A DNA stretch of 38,889 nucleotides from Limnohabitans sp. Rim8. GTDB lineage: Bacteria; Pseudomonadota; Gammaproteobacteria; Burkholderiales; Burkholderiaceae_C. The notes under the pieces were generated by a model, which was not told where the DNA came from, did not search any database, and saw only the letters and a list, made by a program, of their open reading frames with translations. The DNA lies in NCBI RefSeq assembly GCF_945869175.1, contig NZ_CAMBNZ010000018.1, positions 1 through 38,889 on the forward strand, in the 5' to 3' direction. Positions 17,800-27,959 of this stretch are shown here, piece by piece. The stretch's first letter is position 1, and every line of letters begins with the position of its first letter. A program made the translations under genes and the position numbers.

Positions 17800-18764
17800 T
17801 GCAGTTCCTCACGTCTTTGGTCTTGGCTGCTTTTGTGGCCTATGCCGGTGCTTGGTACACGGGTTTCATTGAGGGTAATTTCGCGCTGCTTTTGCTTTTG
17901 GCTACCGTGGTCACGGGCATTTACTGGTTGGCCGAGCGCTTTGTCTTTTTGCCCCAGCGTGAAAAAGCGGTGGCTCAGCTGGAGGCCGAAACCGCTCAAC
18001 GGCAAGCGGAGTTGTCCAAAATGGGCATTGCCAAGGTGGACACCGACATCCGTGAAAGCCGCGAAAAGCTGCTCATGCAGCCTTGGTGGCTGGACTGGAC
18101 GGCCGGTCTGTTTCCGGTGATTGTGGTGGTCTTCATCTTGCGCTCTTTTTTGTTCGAGCCCTTCAAAATCCCCTCGGGCTCGATGATTCCCACCCTGCAC
18201 ATTGGCGACCTGATTTTGGTGAACAAATTCCACTACGGTGTGCGTTTGCCGGTGGCCAACACCAAGCTCACCGAGGGCACGCCTGTGCAGCGCGGCGATG
18301 TGATGGTGTTCCGTTACCCACCCAAGCCCAGTGTGGACTACATCAAGCGCGTGGTCGGCTTGCCTGGTGACGAGGTGGCTTACCTGAACAAAAGTTTGAC
18401 CATCAATGGCAAACCGGTGCCCACCGAGGTGATGCCCGACTTTTTCGACGAATCCACCATGCGCTACCACAAGCAGCGCCGCGAAACCTTGGGGGCCAAG
18501 CCGCACCAAACCTTGCAAGACGATGACCGTCCAGCCTTTGTGCCTGGAGCAGACCCGTTTCCTGGCCGTGAAAACTGCAATTACACGGTCGAAGGCGTGA
18601 CCTGCAAAGTGCCAGCAGGCCACTACTTCATGATGGGTGACAACCGCGACAACTCGCTGGACTCACGTTATTTCGGTTTCGTGCCGGATGCCAACATCGT
18701 GGGCAAAGCCTTCTTTGTCTGGATGAATTTCGGTAACCTGCAGCGCATTGGCGCTTTTGACTGA
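17799..18764 (+). CDS. lepB: Signal peptidase I
   Basis: Inner-membrane protease that removes signal peptides from exported proteins. The 321-residue protein has N-terminal membrane helices (about residues 1-20 and 28-50), a cytoplasmic loop, and another hydrophobic segment (about 104-120) before the catalytic domain. The dyad is S128 (PSGSMIPTL) and K183 ([11 protein letters not shown]), 55 residues apart as in E. coli 90/145. [14 protein letters not shown] near the end is diagnostic. The ATG at 17799 overlaps the lepA stop. Its last codons overlap upstream alternative starts of rnc. Confidence 0.97.
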   Translation: MQFLTSLVLAAFVAYAGAWYTGFIEGNFALLLLLATVVTGIYWLAERFVFLPQREKAVAQLEAETAQRQAELSKMGIAKVDTDIRESREKLLMQPWWLDWTAGLFPVIVVVFILRSFLFEPFKIPSGSMIPTLHIGDLILVNKFHYGVRLPVANTKLTEGTPVQRGDVMVFRYPPKPSVDYIKRVVGLPGDEVAYLNKSLTINGKPVPTEVMPDFFDESTMRYHKQRRETLGAKPHQTLQDDDRPAFVPGADPFPGRENCNYTVEGVTCKVPAGHYFMMGDNRDNSLDSRYFGFVPDANIVGKAFFVWMNFGNLQRIGAFD

Positions 18765-18771
18765 GGTGAGC

Positions 18772-19476
18772 GTGGCCACCACTTCTGCTGCTTCTTCTGG
18801 TTTGTCAGAACTGCAAGTTCGCCTGGCTTATGCGTTTCGCCAGCAAGCTTTACTGCAGCAGGCGCTGACGCACCGCAGTTTCAGCGCAGACCACTACGAG
18901 CGCTTGGAATTTTTAGGTGACTCGGTGCTCAACCTGGCCGTCTCGCACATGCTTTATGCGCAACTGGCCGACATGCCCGAAGGTGACTTGTCGCGTGTTC
19001 GGGCCAATCTGGTCAAGCAAGACACGCTGCACCAACTGGCCAAAACGCTGGACGTTTCAGCCGTCATGCGTTTGGGTGAAGGCGAGATGCGATCCGGCGG
19101 GCAGGGCAGGCCCTCGATTTTGGCGGACATGGTCGAGGCCATCATCGGCGCTGTCTATCTGGACGGCGGCTACCAAGACGCGCAAGCCTTGGTTGAGCGC
19201 CTGTTTGCCAAGGTCGACATCAAACCCGACATGCAAGCTGTGGGCAAAGACCCCAAGACGGAGCTGCAGGAGTGGTTACAAGGGCGCAAGCTCGCGCTGC
19301 CCAAATACACCGTGGTCGGTACCTCCGGCGCGGCGCACCGCCAGCAATTCGAAGTTTCTTGTGAAGTGACTCAATTGCGCCAAACCCAACAAGGCTCGGG
19401 CGCGTCGCGCCGTGCAGCTGAACAAGCAGCGGCAGCCGCCATGCTGCAGACCCTGAAATCCGAAAGCGCCGTATGA
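18772..19476 (+). CDS. rnc: Ribonuclease III
   Basis: Double-strand-specific endoribonuclease that processes rRNA precursors and structured mRNAs. From the GTG at 18772 the protein has 234 residues: a catalytic domain with the signature [12 protein letters not shown] and acidic magnesium ligands, then a C-terminal double-stranded RNA-binding domain. This start has a GAGG site 5 nt upstream and gives close to the E. coli length (226). Earlier in-frame TTG (18748, 18757) and GTG (18766) codons are possible. It overlaps era by 4 nt (ATGA). Confidence 0.95.
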   Translation: MATTSAASSGLSELQVRLAYAFRQQALLQQALTHRSFSADHYERLEFLGDSVLNLAVSHMLYAQLADMPEGDLSRVRANLVKQDTLHQLAKTLDVSAVMRLGEGEMRSGGQGRPSILADMVEAIIGAVYLDGGYQDAQALVERLFAKVDIKPDMQAVGKDPKTELQEWLQGRKLALPKYTVVGTSGAAHRQQFEVSCEVTQLRQTQQGSGASRRAAEQAAAAAMLQTLKSESAV

Positions 19477-20528
19477 GCACCGACAAGAAATCCACCGATT
19501 CGGCGCTGACCGCGCAAGAGCCGACCCTGCGTCGCCCCGTTCAAATCGCGGGTGTGACCATCCAGCCACGCGACCCCTCTGAGGACGCATCCTTGCCGCC
19601 TGTCGCTGTCACCCCCTTGCCAGTACCCGTTGAAGGCCAGCACTGCGGACTGGTGGCCATTGTGGGCAAACCCAACGTGGGCAAGTCGACCTTGCTCAAT
19701 GCCTTGGTGGGCCAAAAAATCAGCATCACCTCGCGCAAAGCCCAAACCACCCGCCACCGCATCACGGGCATCCGCACCCAAGGCGCTGCGCAGTATGTGT
19801 TTGTGGACACACCCGGTTTTCAGACCATTCACGGCACCGCGCTCAACAAGTCACTCAACAAGACCGTGGTTGGTGCGGTGAGCGATGTGGATTTGGTGCT
19901 CTTCGTGGTCGAGGCGGGCAGTTTCACCACGGCGGACGCCAAGGTGCTGGCCTTGCTCAAGCCCGGAATTCCGGTTTTGCTGGTGGCCAACAAGCTGGAC
20001 AATGTGCACCGCCGTGGCGACATCGCCCCTTGGTTGCAAAGCATGCACCAGCGTCACGCCTTCACCGAGTTTGTGCCCATGTCGGCCAAGCAGCCCAAGG
20101 ACATCGTGCGCTTGTTGGACATTTGCGAAAAATACCTGCCCGAGCAGCCTTGGTGGCATGCCGAAGACGAGTTGACCGACCGCAGTGAAAAGTTCTTGGC
20201 CAGCGAAATGGTGCGAGAAAAATTGTTCCGCCTGACAGGTGACGAGCTGCCTTACACCTCCACGGTGGTGATTGACAAGTTCGAAGAGGAAGCTGGGCGC
20301 ACCGCCAAGCGCATGTTGCGCATTGCCGCCACCATCGTGGTGGAGCGCGAAGGCCACAAGGCCATGGTCATTGGTGACAAGGGCGAAAAGCTCAAGCGCA
20401 TCGGCACTGAAACACGCGTGGAATTGGAAAAGTTGCTGGACGCTAAGGTGTTCATCGAGCTGTGGGTCAAAGTGCGTTCCGGCTGGGCCGACGACGAAGC
20501 CCGCGTGCGCAGTTTCGGCTACGAGTAA
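19473..20528 (+). CDS. era: GTPase Era
   Basis: Essential GTPase needed for 30S assembly, binding the 3' end of 16S rRNA. The GTPase domain shows GKPNVGKST (G1, near residue 66), DTPGF (G3) and NKLD (G4), followed by a KH RNA-binding domain with [13 protein letters not shown]. The protein is 351 residues, about 50 longer than E. coli Era because of a Pro/Thr-rich N-terminal extension of low complexity. The ATG overlaps the rnc stop. No later start with a good ribosome site stands out, so the extension is probably real. Confidence 0.96.
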   Translation: MSTDKKSTDSALTAQEPTLRRPVQIAGVTIQPRDPSEDASLPPVAVTPLPVPVEGQHCGLVAIVGKPNVGKSTLLNALVGQKISITSRKAQTTRHRITGIRTQGAAQYVFVDTPGFQTIHGTALNKSLNKTVVGAVSDVDLVLFVVEAGSFTTADAKVLALLKPGIPVLLVANKLDNVHRRGDIAPWLQSMHQRHAFTEFVPMSAKQPKDIVRLLDICEKYLPEQPWWHAEDELTDRSEKFLASEMVREKLFRLTGDELPYTSTVVIDKFEEEAGRTAKRMLRIAATIVVEREGHKAMVIGDKGEKLKRIGTETRVELEKLLDAKVFIELWVKVRSGWADDEARVRSFGYE

Positions 20529-20539
20529 TCCCACCGCCA

Positions 20540-21289
20540 ATGGCCACCAAGCGGATCGCAGACGAGCCAGCCTATGTGCTGCACCGCTACGACTGGAGCG
20601 AGACCAGCCTGATCCTTGAAGTCTTCACCCGCCACCATGGCCGGGTGGCTCTGGTGGCCAAAGGGGCCAAACGGCCCAGCTCCAGCTTTCGCCCTGTTTT
20701 GTTGCCTTTGCAGCCTTTGTCGCTGGCGTTTGGGGGCGATGGCGACATCCGTACCCTCAAGTCGGCCGAATGGGTGGGCGGGCACGTCATGCCCACGGGT
20801 GAGGCGCTGCTGTCTGGCTATTACCTCAATGAATTGCTGATGCGCCTGACGGCCAGAGACGACCCGCACCCGCAGTTGTTTGAGGTGTACGCGGCTGCCG
20901 TCCGCCTGCTGGCCAGTGGTGACCCGAATGCCTTGCAATGGGCCTTGCGGGCGTTTGAGCTGTTGCTGCTCAAAGAGATGGGCCTGTTACCCGCCTTGAA
21001 CCAGCAGACCCTGACCCTCAAAACCTTGTCGCCCACAGACTGTTACGCTTTGGTGCCCGAGGCCGGTTTGCAATTGGTGAGCGATGACCCACGCCACGCC
21101 TTGCGCGGCGAGCAATGGCAATTGCTCCAAATGGCACTGGATTCCCCCAGCCCGCTGGCCGCCTTGTTGAGAGATTGCGCCGACTTGTTGGTGCAACTGC
21201 AAAGGCCCTTGCGCCTGATGCTCAACTACCATTGCGGTGTCGGTGCCTTGCGTACCCGCCAAATGATGCTGGACTTGCAAACTTTATGA
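20540..21289 (+). CDS. recO: DNA repair protein RecO
   Basis: Recombination mediator that loads RecA onto SSB-coated DNA with RecR. The 249-residue protein begins [20 protein letters not shown] and has the N-terminal OB-fold block [21 protein letters not shown], then a helical domain. It keeps [11 protein letters not shown] and the C-terminal [15 protein letters not shown]. The four-cysteine zinc motif of some RecO proteins is not present. The ATG at 20540 lies 11 nt after era; the frame is open earlier, but the upstream part overlaps era and is not family-like. Confidence 0.93.
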   Translation: MATKRIADEPAYVLHRYDWSETSLILEVFTRHHGRVALVAKGAKRPSSSFRPVLLPLQPLSLAFGGDGDIRTLKSAEWVGGHVMPTGEALLSGYYLNELLMRLTARDDPHPQLFEVYAAAVRLLASGDPNALQWALRAFELLLLKEMGLLPALNQQTLTLKTLSPTDCYALVPEAGLQLVSDDPRHALRGEQWQLLQMALDSPSPLAALLRDCADLLVQLQRPLRLMLNYHCGVGALRTRQMMLDLQTL

Positions 21290-22032
21290 ACACAACCCAA
21301 CGCGTGGCCCTGTCGGTCAACGTCAACAAAGTCGCCTTGCTGCGCAACTCCCGCCATCTCGGCATCCCCAGCGTGAGGCGTGCCGCCGAGCTGTGTCTTC
21401 AAGCGGGTGCACAAGGCATCACCATCCATCCCCGTCCTGATGAACGCCACATCCGCGCGAGCGACGTGCCCGAGCTGCAGGCGCTCATGCAGGCCTGGCC
21501 TGAGCGTGAGTTCAATATCGAGGGCAACCCCTTCCACAACCTGATGGAACACGTGCGTGCCGTGCGACCGCACCAAGTCACCTTTGTGCCCGACAGCGAA
21601 GGCCAGTTCACCAGCGACCACGGCTGGGCTTTCCCGCAAGACACCGAGCGCCTGAAACCCCTGATCGATGAGTGCAAAGCGCTGGGCGTGCGCGTGAGCC
21701 TGTTCATGGACCCCATCCCGGATCAAATGGCCGGGGCCCGGGCTGTGGGCGCGGACCGGGTGGAGCTGTACACCGAGCCTTATGCGGCTGCTTTTGGAAC
21801 GCCAGAGCAAGACAAGCAGTTGCAGCGTTACGCCGTCGCGGCCGTGGCCGCAACGCAGGTTGGCCTGGGCTTGAACGCAGGCCATGACCTCAACCAGGCT
21901 AATGTGCCTGCCTTTGTGGCCGCGGTCAAAGGCCTGCAAGAAGTCTCGATTGGCCATGCCTTCATGGCCGACGCGCTGGAGTTGGGTTACAGCGCCACCG
22001 TGAAGGCCTACCTCGCTTGCCTGGAAAAATGA
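21286..22032 (+). CDS. pdxJ: Pyridoxine 5'-phosphate synthase
   Basis: Condenses 1-deoxyxylulose 5-phosphate with 3-amino-2-oxopropyl phosphate in the last ring-forming step of vitamin B6 synthesis. The 248-residue TIM barrel opens with [15 protein letters not shown], has [32 protein letters not shown] and ends with [12 protein letters not shown]. The ATG overlaps the recO stop (ATGA), and the gene overlaps acpS in the same way. The pdxJ-acpS pair is conserved across proteobacteria. Confidence 0.97.
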   Translation: MNTTQRVALSVNVNKVALLRNSRHLGIPSVRRAAELCLQAGAQGITIHPRPDERHIRASDVPELQALMQAWPEREFNIEGNPFHNLMEHVRAVRPHQVTFVPDSEGQFTSDHGWAFPQDTERLKPLIDECKALGVRVSLFMDPIPDQMAGARAVGADRVELYTEPYAAAFGTPEQDKQLQRYAVAAVAATQVGLGLNAGHDLNQANVPAFVAAVKGLQEVSIGHAFMADALELGYSATVKAYLACLEK

Positions 22033-22436
22033 TCTACGGCATCGGTACCGACATCTGCGACATCCGCCGCATCCGGGCCAGCCTGGAACGGCACGGGGAG
22101 CGCTTTGCCGCCAAGGTGCTGAGCGACGCCGAGATGGCCACATGGAAAGCCCGCGGCGCCCGATGGCCCGAGCGGGGTGTGCGTTACCTGGCCACACGGT
22201 TTTCTGCCAAAGAGGCCTTCAGCAAAGCCATTGGCCTGGGCATGCGCATGCCCATGACTTGGCGGCTGTGTGAAGTGGGCAATTTGCCCAGTGGTCAACC
22301 GGTCATCGTGCTGCACGGGGACCTCAAAGAATGGTTTGAGACCAAGCACCTCAGTGCCCACATCACCGTGACCGACGAGTCCGAATACGCCGCCAGTTTT
22401 TGTGTGGTCGAGACCCTGAGCGCACCGCACCCTTGA
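22029..22436 (+). CDS. acpS: Holo-[acyl carrier protein] synthase
   Basis: Transfers 4'-phosphopantetheine from CoA to the serine of ACP (S37 of AcpP encoded earlier in this window). The 135-residue protein has [15 protein letters not shown] with magnesium ligand D8 and [11 protein letters not shown] with the second acidic ligand. The start ATG overlaps the pdxJ stop; an upstream in-frame codon would add an unneeded four residues. An interior segment is slightly longer than in E. coli AcpS (126 residues). Confidence 0.96.
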   Translation: MIYGIGTDICDIRRIRASLERHGERFAAKVLSDAEMATWKARGARWPERGVRYLATRFSAKEAFSKAIGLGMRMPMTWRLCEVGNLPSGQPVIVLHGDLKEWFETKHLSAHITVTDESEYAASFCVVETLSAPHP

Positions 22437-22473
22437 TTGGGCGCGCTGATCCCCCACATTGAATGGATATCCC

Positions 22474-23559
22474 ATGCCCCTGCACGCCCCCCTGATCATT
22501 GACATTGCTGGCACCACCTTGACCGATGTGGACTGCCGCCGTATGGCGCATCCCCTGGTGGGTGGCATGATTTTGTTTGGCCGCAATTGGTACAGCCGTG
22601 CACAGCTGAGTGATTTGTGCGCCGAGGTCAAAAGCATCCGTCCCGACCTCTTGATTGCGGTCGACCACGAAGGCGGTCGTGTGCAGCGCTTTCGCACCGA
22701 CGGTTTCACCCATTTGCCGCCGATGCGTGCTTTGGGTGAACTCTGGTCGCAAGACGACAAGGGCCTGCCCGGCTCGGGCGTGCTCAAGGCCTGCGAGGCG
22801 GCCACATCGGCAGGCTTTGTTTTGGCCAGTGAGCTGCGTGCTTGTGGCGTGGACTTCAGCTTCACCCCGGTGCTCGATTTGGACCACGGCGAGAGTGGCG
22901 TCATTGGCGACCGCGCCTTCGCGCGCGACACGCGCGTGGTGAGTCTGCTGGCCCGCAGTCTCATGCAGGGCTTGTTGCAAGCGGGGATGGGCAATTGTGG
23001 CAAGCATTTCCCTGGACACGGCGCGGTCAAGGCCGACTCGCACGTGGCGCTGCCGGTGGACAAGCGCAGCCTCAAGGCCATCTTGGCCGACGACGCGCAG
23101 CCTTACCGTTGGCTGAGCAGCGTGCTCACGGCCGTGATGCCCGCACACGTTATTTACAGCAAAGTCGACAGCCGCCCAGCAGGTTTTTCGCCGCGCTGGT
23201 TGCAAGACATCTTGCGTGCGCAATTGGGCTTTCAAGGTGTGGTCTGCACCGACGATTTGTCGATGGCCGCCGCCCGGCAGATGGACGGCCGCACACTCAG
23301 CTACACCGAGGCCGTGATCACCGCGCTGCATGCCGGCTGCGACCTGGCCTTGCTGTGCAACCGCTCGGCTGTGAACGACGGCGCAGAACTCGATGAAGTG
23401 ATTGACCAGTTGGCCCAAGCCCAGCTCAAAGGCCACTGGACGCCCAGCGAGATCAGCGAAGAGCGGCGTTTGGACCTCTTGCCCCGATCGCCCGCCCGCC
23501 CTTGGGACGAGCTGGTGCGCTCTGCCGACTACATGCAGGCGCTCGACCGCTTGCCTTGA
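22474..23559 (+). CDS. nagZ: Beta-N-acetylhexosaminidase NagZ
   Basis: Cytoplasmic glycosidase that removes N-acetylglucosamine from recycled muropeptides. The 361-residue GH3 protein shows LIIDIAGTTLTDVD, VDHEGGRVQRF, CGKHFPGHGAVKADSH with the conserved Lys-His pair, and CTDDLSMAA with the catalytic nucleophile Asp. The ATG at 22474 gives the normal N-terminus; an upstream TTG at 22459 is possible. It follows acpS by 37 nt and probably ends the lepA operon together with the small membrane protein. Confidence 0.96.
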   Translation: MPLHAPLIIDIAGTTLTDVDCRRMAHPLVGGMILFGRNWYSRAQLSDLCAEVKSIRPDLLIAVDHEGGRVQRFRTDGFTHLPPMRALGELWSQDDKGLPGSGVLKACEAATSAGFVLASELRACGVDFSFTPVLDLDHGESGVIGDRAFARDTRVVSLLARSLMQGLLQAGMGNCGKHFPGHGAVKADSHVALPVDKRSLKAILADDAQPYRWLSSVLTAVMPAHVIYSKVDSRPAGFSPRWLQDILRAQLGFQGVVCTDDLSMAAARQMDGRTLSYTEAVITALHAGCDLALLCNRSAVNDGAELDEVIDQLAQAQLKGHWTPSEISEERRLDLLPRSPARPWDELVRSADYMQALDRLP

Positions 23560-23577
23560 CCTGAACAGGACACCACA

Positions 23578-23904
23578 ATGAACTGGATTGCGCGCATCGT
23601 CATGGGTTTGCTGGGGCTGGGTTTTTTGGCTGCCTTGCTTTTGGGGTTGCTCTGCTACACCGTTTTTGCGACGGTCCGTTGGTTGTTGACGGGCCGCAAA
23701 CCCCAGGTGGTGATGGTCTGGCAGCAGTTCAGCGCCATGCGCCAGGGCTTCAAGCAGGGCGGTTTCGGTGCAGGTTCCGGACAAGGCTTTGGTTCCCCCA
23801 AACGGCAAGTCAGCCCATTTGCCCAGGACGACCAGGTGGTCGATGTGGAGGTGCGCGAGGTGGTGGAAGATGCACCCCGTTTGCCGCCCCGCCAAAAGGA
23901 CTGA
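23578..23904 (+). CDS. Small single-pass membrane protein, unknown function
   Basis: A 108-residue protein with one strong membrane helix (about residues 6-36), a basic stretch, a Gly/Phe/Gln-rich segment (about 56-75) and an acidic tail ending PRLPPRQKD. I do not recognise the family. It follows nagZ by 18 nt on the same strand and is followed by a bidirectional terminator, so it is likely the last gene of the lepA-nagZ unit. Its hydrophobic pattern and clean boundaries favour a real gene. Confidence 0.65.
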   Translation: MNWIARIVMGLLGLGFLAALLLGLLCYTVFATVRWLLTGRKPQVVMVWQQFSAMRQGFKQGGFGAGSGQGFGSPKRQVSPFAQDDQVVDVEVREVVEDAPRLPPRQKD

Positions 23905-23920
23905 AGCTGTGAGCGCATCA

Positions 23921-23946
23921 AAAAACCCGACCTAGGCCGGGTTTTT
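23921..23946. terminator. Bidirectional terminator between convergent operons
   Basis: AAAAACCCG and CGGGTTTTT form a perfect 9-bp stem around an 8-nt loop. The A5/T5 flanks serve as a T-run on either strand, ending both the lepA-nagZ unit (+) and lysS (-). Confidence 0.8.
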
Positions 23947-23960
23947 GGGCGCTTTGGATC

Positions 23961-25526
23961 TTATGGCTGCACGTGCCGCAGCGCCGGAAACAAAATCACA
24001 TCGCGGATGCTGGCGCTGTCGGTCAGGAGCATCATCAGGCGGTCAATGCCGATGCCGCAGCCGCCCGCAGGGGGCATGCCGTATTCGAGCGCACGCACAA
24101 AGTCGTGGTCGTAATACATGGCTTCGTCGTCGCCGTCTTCTTTGGCCGCCACTTGGGCATGGAAGCGTGCGGCCTGGTCTTCGGCGTCGTTCAATTCGCT
24201 GAAGCCATTGCCGAACTCGCGGCCGGTGATGTAGAGCTCAAATCGCTCGGTCACTTCGGGGCGACTGTCGTTGGCACGGGCCAAGGGGCTGATTTCGGTC
24301 GGGTGCTCCATGATGAAGGTCGGCTCCCAGAGCTTGTCTTCCACAGTTTCCTCGAAATAGAACACCTGCAGGCTGGCGAGACTCCGTGAGGACAGCTTGT
24401 CCTTGGCTTCGCTCATGCCCAGCTTCTTCAGGGCGTTGATCAGCCACTCGGCGTTGTCCACGTTGTCACCGGCTTCGGTGTGCTTCACGATGGCTTCACG
24501 GATGGTCATGCGTGCGAAAGGCTTGTTCAGGTCCACCGGCTTGCCGTTGTAGCTCAAGTCCAGAGTGCCCGCAGCGTTCATGGCCGCGTCGCGGATCAGG
24601 CTTTCGGTAAAACCCATCAGGTCCTGGTAGTTCCAGTACGCCGCGTAGAACTCCATCATGGTGAACTCGGGGTTGTGGCGCACCGAGATGCCTTCGTTGC
24701 GGAAGTTGCGGTTGATCTCGAACACGCGCTCAAAGCCGCCTACCAAGAGTCGTTTCAGGTACAACTCGGGCGCGATGCGCAAAAACATCTCTTGTTCGAG
24801 CGCGTTGTGGTGTGTCACAAAGGGCTTGGCGTTGGCACCACCGGGAATGGGGTGCAACATGGGTGTTTCCACTTCCAAAAAGCCGTGCTGGACCATGAAC
24901 TCACGGATGCCGCTCACGGCCTTGCTGCGGGCCACAAAGCGCTTGCGGGCGGCTTCGTCGGTCATCAGATCGACATAGCGCTGGCGGTATTTGACCTCTT
25001 GGTCGGCCACGCCGTGGAACTTGTCTGGCATGGGGCGCAGGCTCTTGGTGAGCATGCGGATCGATGTGGCATGGATCGACAATTCACCCGTGCGGGTCTT
25101 GAACAAATGGCCTTCCACGCCCACGATGTCGCCCAGGTCCCAGTGTTTGAACAGGGTATAGAGGTCTTCACCCACGTCGTCGCGGGTCACATAAACCTGG
25201 ATGCGGCCCGTGGCGTCTTGCAGCGTGGCAAAGCTGGCCTTGCCCATGACGCGCTTGAGCATCATGCGGCCAGCGACCTTGGCAGTGGTCTTGGCCACGC
25301 CTTCGCCGTTCAACTCTTCTGCGGCTTTCTCGCCGTGCGCCTGGTGCAGGTTGGCGGCGTGGTGTTCGGGCTTGAAGTCGTTGGGAAACGCCACACCCTT
25401 GCCTTCGGCTTGCGCCTGACGCATGGCTTTGAGCTTCTCGCGGCGCTCGGCGATCAGCTGGTTTTCATCTTCTGGGGCGGGCAGAGGTGCTGGTGCCGTT
25501 TGGGCGATGGCGTTCGTGTCGGACAT
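23961..25526 (-). CDS. lysS: Lysyl-tRNA synthetase, class II
   Basis: Charges tRNA-Lys. From the ATG at 25526 (MSDTNAIAQ) the protein has 521 residues: an N-terminal OB-fold anticodon-binding domain (about 85-190) and a class II catalytic domain. Motif 2 is [20 protein letters not shown] and motif 3 [15 protein letters not shown]. The frame is open further to 25622, but that extension is hydrophobic and unlike LysRS, so it is excluded. No clear ribosome site precedes the chosen start. Confidence 0.96.
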   Translation of the reverse strand: MSDTNAIAQTAPAPLPAPEDENQLIAERREKLKAMRQAQAEGKGVAFPNDFKPEHHAANLHQAHGEKAAEELNGEGVAKTTAKVAGRMMLKRVMGKASFATLQDATGRIQVYVTRDDVGEDLYTLFKHWDLGDIVGVEGHLFKTRTGELSIHATSIRMLTKSLRPMPDKFHGVADQEVKYRQRYVDLMTDEAARKRFVARSKAVSGIREFMVQHGFLEVETPMLHPIPGGANAKPFVTHHNALEQEMFLRIAPELYLKRLLVGGFERVFEINRNFRNEGISVRHNPEFTMMEFYAAYWNYQDLMGFTESLIRDAAMNAAGTLDLSYNGKPVDLNKPFARMTIREAIVKHTEAGDNVDNAEWLINALKKLGMSEAKDKLSSRSLASLQVFYFEETVEDKLWEPTFIMEHPTEISPLARANDSRPEVTERFELYITGREFGNGFSELNDAEDQAARFHAQVAAKEDGDDEAMYYDHDFVRALEYGMPPAGGCGIGIDRLMMLLTDSASIRDVILFPALRHVQP

Positions 25527-25624
25527 GAAGGGCGATGGTTGGGCTCTTGGCGCGAAGCGTGCCTGAACCTGGTTGGCGTAAAAAACGTGGGAAAACAGAA
25601 CTGCGACAAGGCGCAAAACCATTT

Positions 25625-25630
25625 ATTTTA
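25625..25630 (-). promoter_or_regulatory. Candidate -10 box for lysS
   Basis: The minus strand reads TAAAAT about 100 bp before the lysS ATG, in the gap between lysS and the Lon-N gene. No good -35 box is visible. Confidence 0.25.
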
Positions 25631-25681
25631 TGAGTTTCCGAGGGGCTTTTGGCCTTGTCGGCCTGCGGGTGTCGCCCAAGC

Positions 25682-26326
25682 CTAAGGCGAGCGCTCAGAG
25701 GGGACAACCATGTCGCCGATCAACTCCAGCCGCATCAGGGGCTCTTGCAGTGCAAACAGGCGGTATTTCGTTTGTAAAGGCATGGGCAGTAACTCGCCCC
25801 AGCGGTTGGACAGCCAGCTGCAATCTTGCAGCCGCCACGCCTCGGCCCAGTGAGGCACCTCGCTGGGTTGTGCGCTCAGTTCGGTCAACACGTCGTGCAT
25901 TTGCGCTGACAGGTGCTGCAAGTCATCAGGCACCTGCACGGCGGGCTCGGGCGGTATGGCTTGTGTCCTGCCCAGCCACAGGCCGTCGCTGCGCTGCTGC
26001 GTGGTCCGGATGTGGAACTTTTCCACCCCCCGACACCAGACCATCACCAAGCCGGGCTGGGGCCGCTCGATGCGTTCGATCTGCACCCGGGTGCCTATGG
26101 CTTCAAACTGTTCGGCGGCATCACCTGGCCGGTGCACTTCGCGGCCCTGGGACAATGTGAGCACCCCAAAGCCGGTGCCTTGGCGCTCGCATTCGCCAAT
26201 CATCTGCAGGTAGCGCAGCTCAAACAACCGCAGTGGCAGCAAAGCGCCGGGAAACAGCACGGTGCCCAATGGGAACAGGGGCAATTCCGTCCATGGGGCG
26301 GGGGATGGGGTGGGCGCGGCATTCAT
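25682..26326 (-). CDS. Lon N-terminal (substrate-binding) domain protein
   Basis: A 214-residue stand-alone LON-SB/PUA-like domain without ATPase or protease parts. It shows the typical opening ELPLFPLGTVLFPGALLPLRLFE, then GFGVLTL and the IGTRVQIERIER block. Such proteins (COG2802) are common in proteobacteria; their role is unknown. The ATG at 26326 is chosen; an upstream TTG at 26359 would overlap the divergent yggT start. Only 32 bp separate the two divergent starts. lysS lies downstream on the same strand after 155 nt. Confidence 0.85.
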   Translation of the reverse strand: MNAAPTPSPAPWTELPLFPLGTVLFPGALLPLRLFELRYLQMIGECERQGTGFGVLTLSQGREVHRPGDAAEQFEAIGTRVQIERIERPQPGLVMVWCRGVEKFHIRTTQQRSDGLWLGRTQAIPPEPAVQVPDDLQHLSAQMHDVLTELSAQPSEVPHWAEAWRLQDCSWLSNRWGELLPMPLQTKYRLFALQEPLMRLELIGDMVVPSERSP

Positions 26327-26358
26327 CTGGGTATCATCGCACGAGCAGGAGAACAGCA

Positions 26359-26907
26359 ATGTGGTTTCAGATGGTCAGCATGGTGTTGGATGTGGTCGCG
26401 GGTTTGGTGGCGGGCACATGCTTGTTGCGTTTTTTGATGCAGTGGCAGCGCATTTCTTTTCACCAGCCCCTGGGGAACTTCGTTTTTTCCATGACCGATT
26501 GGCTGATTTTGCCCTTGCGCAAGGTCGTACCCGCTTGGTCGGCCTGGGATTTGTCAAGCCTGGTGGGGGCCTGGCTGATCAAGGTGGTTCAGTTTTTGTT
26601 GCTTTGGCTGGTGGCGGGGGGGAAAGGCAGCCTGGCCTTGCTGCCCTTGCTCAGCTTGGTGGGCTTGGCGCAGTTGGTGGTGTCGGCTTTGAGTGCCTTG
26701 GTGCTGGTGTTGGCGATCATGTCTTGGGTCAATCCCGGCTCGCAGATGTACGCCCTGACGGCGCGTTTGTGCGAGCCGTTTTTGCGCCCTTTTCAGCGTG
26801 TGGTGCCTTTGATCGGCGGCATTGACCTGTCCCCGCTGGTGCTGCTTTTGATCTTGCAGATTCTGGGCATGCTGCTGTCGGGCTTTCAGATGAGCTGGCT
26901 GAACTGA
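26359..26907 (+). CDS. YggT-family integral membrane protein
   Basis: A 182-residue, very hydrophobic protein with two repeats of the YggT pattern: paired membrane helices followed by a cytoplasmic NPLG/FSMTDWLILPLRKVVP or EPFLRPFQRVVPLIGGIDLSP segment. Four to five membrane helices are expected. YggT proteins have been linked to osmotic tolerance or septum-associated functions in other bacteria, but no activity is settled. An AGGAGA site lies 6 nt before the ATG. It is divergent from the Lon-N gene, convergent with accD, and has its own terminator. Confidence 0.9.
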   Translation: MWFQMVSMVLDVVAGLVAGTCLLRFLMQWQRISFHQPLGNFVFSMTDWLILPLRKVVPAWSAWDLSSLVGAWLIKVVQFLLLWLVAGGKGSLALLPLLSLVGLAQLVVSALSALVLVLAIMSWVNPGSQMYALTARLCEPFLRPFQRVVPLIGGIDLSPLVLLLILQILGMLLSGFQMSWLN

Positions 26908-26932
26908 AGCATTGAGCTTTAGCCCAAACAGC

Positions 26933-26959
26933 AAAGCCCTCTGACGAGGGCTTTTTTTT
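26933..26959 (+). terminator. Intrinsic terminator after yggT
   Basis: AAAGCCCTC and GAGGGCTTT form a perfect 9-bp stem around TGAC, within and followed by a run of eight T. On the other strand it could also weakly end the accD transcript. Confidence 0.85.
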
Positions 26960-26983
26960 GAGAGTCACTGATCTCGGTAGGCT

Positions 26984-27856
26984 CTAACTTACCGCATCCG
27001 CTGGCTGGCGCTGGAGCATGGCCAAGGTGTTGGCGATGGTTTTGCGCAGTTCGCGTCGGTCGCAGATGAAGTCCACCGCGCCCTTGGTTTGCAAAAACTC
27101 GGCACGCTGAAAGCCTTCGGGCAAAGTCACGCGCACGGTGCTTTCGATCACGCGGGGGCCTGCAAAGCCAATCAGGGCTTTGGGCTCGGCAATCACCACG
27201 TCGCCCAAGAAGGCAAAGCCCGCCGACACGCCACCCATGGTTGGGTCGGTCAACACGCTGATGTAAGGCAGGCCTTTTTTGGCCAGTCGGGTCAGCGCGG
27301 CATTGGTTTTGGCCATTTGCATGAGTGAGAGCAAGCCTTCTTGCATGCGTGCGCCGCCTGTGGCGGTGAAGCAGACAAAAGGCACTTTTTGTTCGATGGC
27401 GGTTTCCACGCCACGCACAAAGCGTTCACCGACAACGGAGCCCATGGAGCCGCCCATGAAGTCGAACTCGAAGCAGGCCACGACCAAAGAAATGCTGTGG
27501 ACCGAGCCACCCATGACCACCAAGGCGTCGGTTTCGCCCGTGTTGTTCATGGCTTCTTTGAGGCGCTCGGGGTATTTGCGGCTGTCTTTGAACTTCAAGG
27601 CATCGACGGGCACCACTTCTTGGCCGATTTCGTAGCGGCCTTCGCCGTCCAAGAAGCCGTTCAGGCGAGCACGCGCACCGATGCGCAGGTGGTGCGAGCA
27701 GCCAGGGCAAACATTCTGGTTTTCTTCCAAGGCGGTTTTGTAAAGCACCGTTTCGCAGCTGGGGCACTTGACCCACAAGCCTTCGGGCACCGATCGGCGA
27801 TCGGACGGGTCGGTGTGCTGGATCTTGGGGGGAAGCAATTTTTCGAGCCAACTCAT
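26984..27856 (-). CDS. accD: Acetyl-CoA carboxylase carboxyltransferase subunit beta
   Basis: With AccA transfers carboxyl from biotin on AccB to acetyl-CoA, making malonyl-CoA for the fab enzymes encoded elsewhere in this window. The 290-residue protein has an N-terminal zinc ribbon with C31, C34, C50 and C53, then a crotonase-like domain with [27 protein letters not shown] and [13 protein letters not shown]. It is the last gene of the leuC-accD run, about 100 nt after trpA. In many proteobacteria folC follows; here a convergent yggT does. Confidence 0.97.
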   Translation of the reverse strand: MSWLEKLLPPKIQHTDPSDRRSVPEGLWVKCPSCETVLYKTALEENQNVCPGCSHHLRIGARARLNGFLDGEGRYEIGQEVVPVDALKFKDSRKYPERLKEAMNNTGETDALVVMGGSVHSISLVVACFEFDFMGGSMGSVVGERFVRGVETAIEQKVPFVCFTATGGARMQEGLLSLMQMAKTNAALTRLAKKGLPYISVLTDPTMGGVSAGFAFLGDVVIAEPKALIGFAGPRVIESTVRVTLPEGFQRAEFLQTKGAVDFICDRRELRKTIANTLAMLQRQPADAVS

Positions 27857-27929
27857 GAAGGTTTCTCCTTATGCGGCAAATTATCGTTCAAACGCCAGAG
27901 CGACCCAGTTTCACGCCAACCAGGTCCTC

Positions 27930-27948
27930 CAGCGCTGATGAAGCGCTG
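27930..27948. repeat. Inverted repeat between trpA and accD
   Basis: A 7-bp perfect stem CAGCGCT/AGCGCTG around GATGA, 12 bp after the trpA stop. There is no T-run, so it may be a 3'-end stabiliser or chance. Confidence 0.35.
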
Positions 27949-27959
27949 TCTCCGAGCCT

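Noticed and set aside
22363-23895. A 510-codon minus-strand open frame over nagZ and the small membrane protein
   Set aside because: Antisense to nagZ, which has all catalytic motifs; the translation is His/Gln/Arg-rich and resembles no family.
25527-25622. A longer lysS starting at 25622
   Set aside because: The extra residues form a hydrophobic, non-LysRS sequence, and the candidate -10 box would overlap that start.
24480-25685. A 401-codon plus-strand open frame over lysS
   Set aside because: Antisense to lysS; composition is typical of a shadow frame.
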